A DNA stretch of 36,520 nt from an uncultured Flavobacteriales bacterium (GTDB taxonomy: Bacteria > Bacteroidota > Bacteroidia > Flavobacteriales_D > Parvicellaceae): positions 1 through 36,520 of the forward strand of contig CALJHN010000026.1 in the NCBI GenBank assembly GCA_938075455.1, read 5' to 3'. This document shows, one piece after another, positions 35,020 to 36,520 of the stretch (its first letter is position 1; the number at the start of each line of letters is the position of its first letter). The notes below the pieces were generated by a model that was given only the letters and a program-made list of their open reading frames with translations, did no database searches and was not told the origin of the DNA. Position numbers and translations under genes: made by a program.

Positions 35020-35934
35020 ATGAAAAAATATTTAAAATATTTATTGTTTTTGGTATTATTTTCTTGTGATAAAATAGAAAATCCTCTTCCAGAAGAATAT
35101 GGAAAATTAGATTGGTCTTTATATCCTGGAGATCCATCTGATTATCCATACGATTTAGTAAATATTTCAAGTAATTGGGGAATAAATAATAATACTAAGG
35201 GAATATTATTGGAAGACTATACTGGACATAAATGCACTAATTGTCCAGTAGCTGCTCAAATTGCTAAAAATTTAGAAGACGATAGTAGTAAAAATATTAT
35301 TGTAGCTACGATTCATGCAAGCTTAGATGGTTTTTTTCAATCTACTGATAATATATTCACAGCAAATTATGAAACTGAAGCTGGAAATGAGTATGTTAGA
35401 GGAAGTGAAATGCCAGGTTTTTTAGGAAATCCTATGGGAACAGTCAATAGGATAAGTGGGGGACTTTCTAATACGGTATGGTATCTCAGTAGTGAATGGG
35501 AAAATGCAGTAATTAACGAGATGAATAATTCATTAAAAATTAATTTACAACTTAAATACTATCATTTCCAAGAAACTAATGGATTATTTATTCATACACA
35601 AACATCGGTATTGAGTGATCTTTTAGGAAAATATCATCTCATTATATATTTGGTTAGAAACAACATATTTTCTCCTCAAAAATTTAGTTTAGGAGTTGTT
35701 GACACCAATTACAATCATCACAATGTGCTTTCCAATAATATTAATGGAACTTGGGGAACATCTATCATAGATGGAGGTGCTTTAAAAGATTCATTGATAT
35801 ATAATACTTTTAGCTTTAAACTTCCTAGTCCTGAAAATGACTCTACTTTTAAACTAGATAATTTATCACTTATTAGTTACATTATTAATAGAGATAACAT
35901 GAAAGTTTTACAGGTGATAAAGAACGACCTTTGA
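35020..35934 (+). CDS. Omp28-type lipoprotein with thioredoxin-like CxxC
   Basis: A 304-residue lipoprotein. A lipobox (LFSC, Cys16) ends the signal sequence. A thioredoxin-like domain follows with EDYTGHKCTNCPVAAQIAKN (Cys72 and Cys75), the hallmark of the Omp28 family. A strand-rich C-terminal half (about 175-304) has no sorting domain. It is therefore anchored to a membrane, probably the outer one, rather than released by type IX secretion. It is third in the TlpA-DUF6029-Omp28 operon and ends 8 bases before the convergent lpxA gene. Redox activity at the surface or periplasmic face is plausible, but the substrate is unknown. Confidence 0.85.
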   Translation: MKKYLKYLLFLVLFSCDKIENPLPEEYGKLDWSLYPGDPSDYPYDLVNISSNWGINNNTKGILLEDYTGHKCTNCPVAAQIAKNLEDDSSKNIIVATIHASLDGFFQSTDNIFTANYETEAGNEYVRGSEMPGFLGNPMGTVNRISGGLSNTVWYLSSEWENAVINEMNNSLKINLQLKYYHFQETNGLFIHTQTSVLSDLLGKYHLIIYLVRNNIFSPQKFSLGVVDTNYNHHNVLSNNINGTWGTSIIDGGALKDSLIYNTFSFKLPSPENDSTFKLDNLSLISYIINRDNMKVLQVIKNDL

Positions 35935-35942
35935 TTATTAAT

Positions 35943-36520
35943 TTAACTCAATCCTCTCATTATTCCTTTTGTTGAATTTCTTATAAATTCTAAAACAACT
36001 TCTTTTTCATCAGAAATAGGAATTTCTAATTCTGCTACTCTTAAAGCAGTAGTTATATTACTATTTTGAACATAGATTACTCTATAAATATCTTCAATAT
36101 TTATAATTTGTTGATCATTAAATCCTCTTCTTCTTAACCCTATAGTATTAACCCCTACATAAGATAAAGGCTCTCTGGCAGCTTTTACATATGGGGGTAC
36201 ATTTTTTCTAACTAAGGAACCTCCGGCAATAAAGGCATGCTCGCCAATATTAACAAACTGCTGGACAGCTGCAGTACCTTCAATAATAACCCAATCACCA
36301 ATAATGACGTGACCAGCTATTTGAACTAAATTTGCTATTACAACATTATTTCCTACAATACAATCGTGTGCTATGTGAACATAAGACATAAGCAAACAAT
36401 TACTACCAATTACAGTAGATTTTTTATCTGCAGTTCCTTTATGTATTGTAGCATATTCTCTAATGGTAGTGTTATCTCCAATTGTTGTAGTTGCGTATTC
36501 TCCATTGTACTTTAAATCTT
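35943..36520 (-). CDS. lpxA: UDP-N-acetylglucosamine acyltransferase LpxA, C-terminal part (partial)
   Basis: The frame is open from the window edge (first full codon 36516-36518) to the stop at 35943, about 192 residues. It shows the hexapeptide-repeat helix (IGDNTTIREYATIHKGT, CLLMSYVHIAHDCIVGNNVV, IANLVQIAGHV) with the catalytic-type histidine in HIAHDC. GGSLVRKNVPPYVKAARE and the C-terminal helical cap GVNTIGLRRRGF follow. LpxA adds the first acyl chain to UDP-GlcNAc in lipid A synthesis. The N-terminal repeats lie outside the window. It is read towards the Omp28-type gene, with only 8 bases between the two stops. A TTG at 36395 is an internal codon, not a start. Confidence 0.96.
   Translation of the reverse strand, partial: DLKYNGEYATTTIGDNTTIREYATIHKGTADKKSTVIGSNCLLMSYVHIAHDCIVGNNVVIANLVQIAGHVIIGDWVIIEGTAAVQQFVNIGEHAFIAGGSLVRKNVPPYVKAAREPLSYVGVNTIGLRRRGFNDQQIINIEDIYRVIYVQNSNITTALRVAELEIPISDEKEVVLEFIRNSTKGIMRGLS

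Noticed and set aside
1..36520. Mobile element, prophage, CRISPR or defence island
   Set aside because: I found no transposase, integrase, terminal repeats, spacer arrays or phage-type genes. Nearly all genes are recognisable core functions.

Overview
The window comes from an AT-rich member of the Bacteroidota, most likely a Flavobacteriales-type lineage. The evidence is the type IX secretion translocon SprA, two RemB-like gliding-motility proteins, a degraded gene ending in a type IX (type A) C-terminal sorting domain, a DUF6029 barrel, an Omp28-type lipoprotein, and Bacteroidota-style promoter boxes (TAnnTTTG). Genes are tightly packed: stop and start codons often overlap (ATGA, TAATG) and converging genes run into each other. 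I see no tRNA, rRNA, CRISPR array, transposase, phage gene or recognisable defence system.

Layout. (1) 1-690, plus strand: the 3' end of a DsbD-like reductase, then a free-standing DsbD N-terminal-type domain. (2) 674-4560, minus strand: methionine synthase split into two genes (metH homocysteine module and metH folate/B12/activation module). They are preceded by a SAM-I (S-box) riboswitch whose terminator ends 8 bases before the start codon. (3) 4593-10016, minus strand: the distal half of a cytochrome c oxidase operon. It holds heme O synthase, two subunit III proteins (one with a very large periplasmic insertion), subunit IV, a double-domain SCO protein, a DUF420 protein and a small CxxC membrane protein. 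(4) 10086-13254, minus strand: two divergent RemB-like outer-membrane proteins in tandem. (5) 13362-17577, minus strand: a tight operon of deoC, a catalytic aldehyde dehydrogenase, a second aldehyde dehydrogenase-like protein without a catalytic site, DUF2061 and cysQ. (6) 17660-20426, plus strand: cysC-cysD-cysN, making APS and PAPS. (7) 20423-31856, minus strand: maeB, ruvA, sprA, gcvH and tonB, a gene order I recall from Flavobacterium-type sprA loci. (8) 31857-32865: a noncoding stretch with the wreck of a secreted type IX cargo gene. (9) 32866-35934, plus strand: an operon of a TlpA-like thioredoxin, a DUF6029 barrel and an Omp28-type lipoprotein. (10) 35943-36520, minus strand: the C-terminal part of lpxA.

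How the genes fit together. The oxidase block supplies heme O, structural subunits and copper-delivery/assembly factors. The cysCDN/cysQ genes activate sulfate and dispose of PAP, with deoxyribose-phosphate and aldehyde oxidation genes placed between the two halves. SprA and the RemB proteins serve type IX secretion and gliding. TonB powers outer-membrane uptake. The window has three groups of secreted thiol proteins: DsbD, SCO with the small CxxC protein, and TlpA with Omp28.

No wholly new system is obvious. The most unusual items are the subunit III insertion, the duplicated SCO with a CX6C site, the split ALDH16-like pair in a sulfate-activation locus, the riboswitch architecture, and the thioredoxin/barrel/lipoprotein operon whose barrel ends in a CX4C motif.
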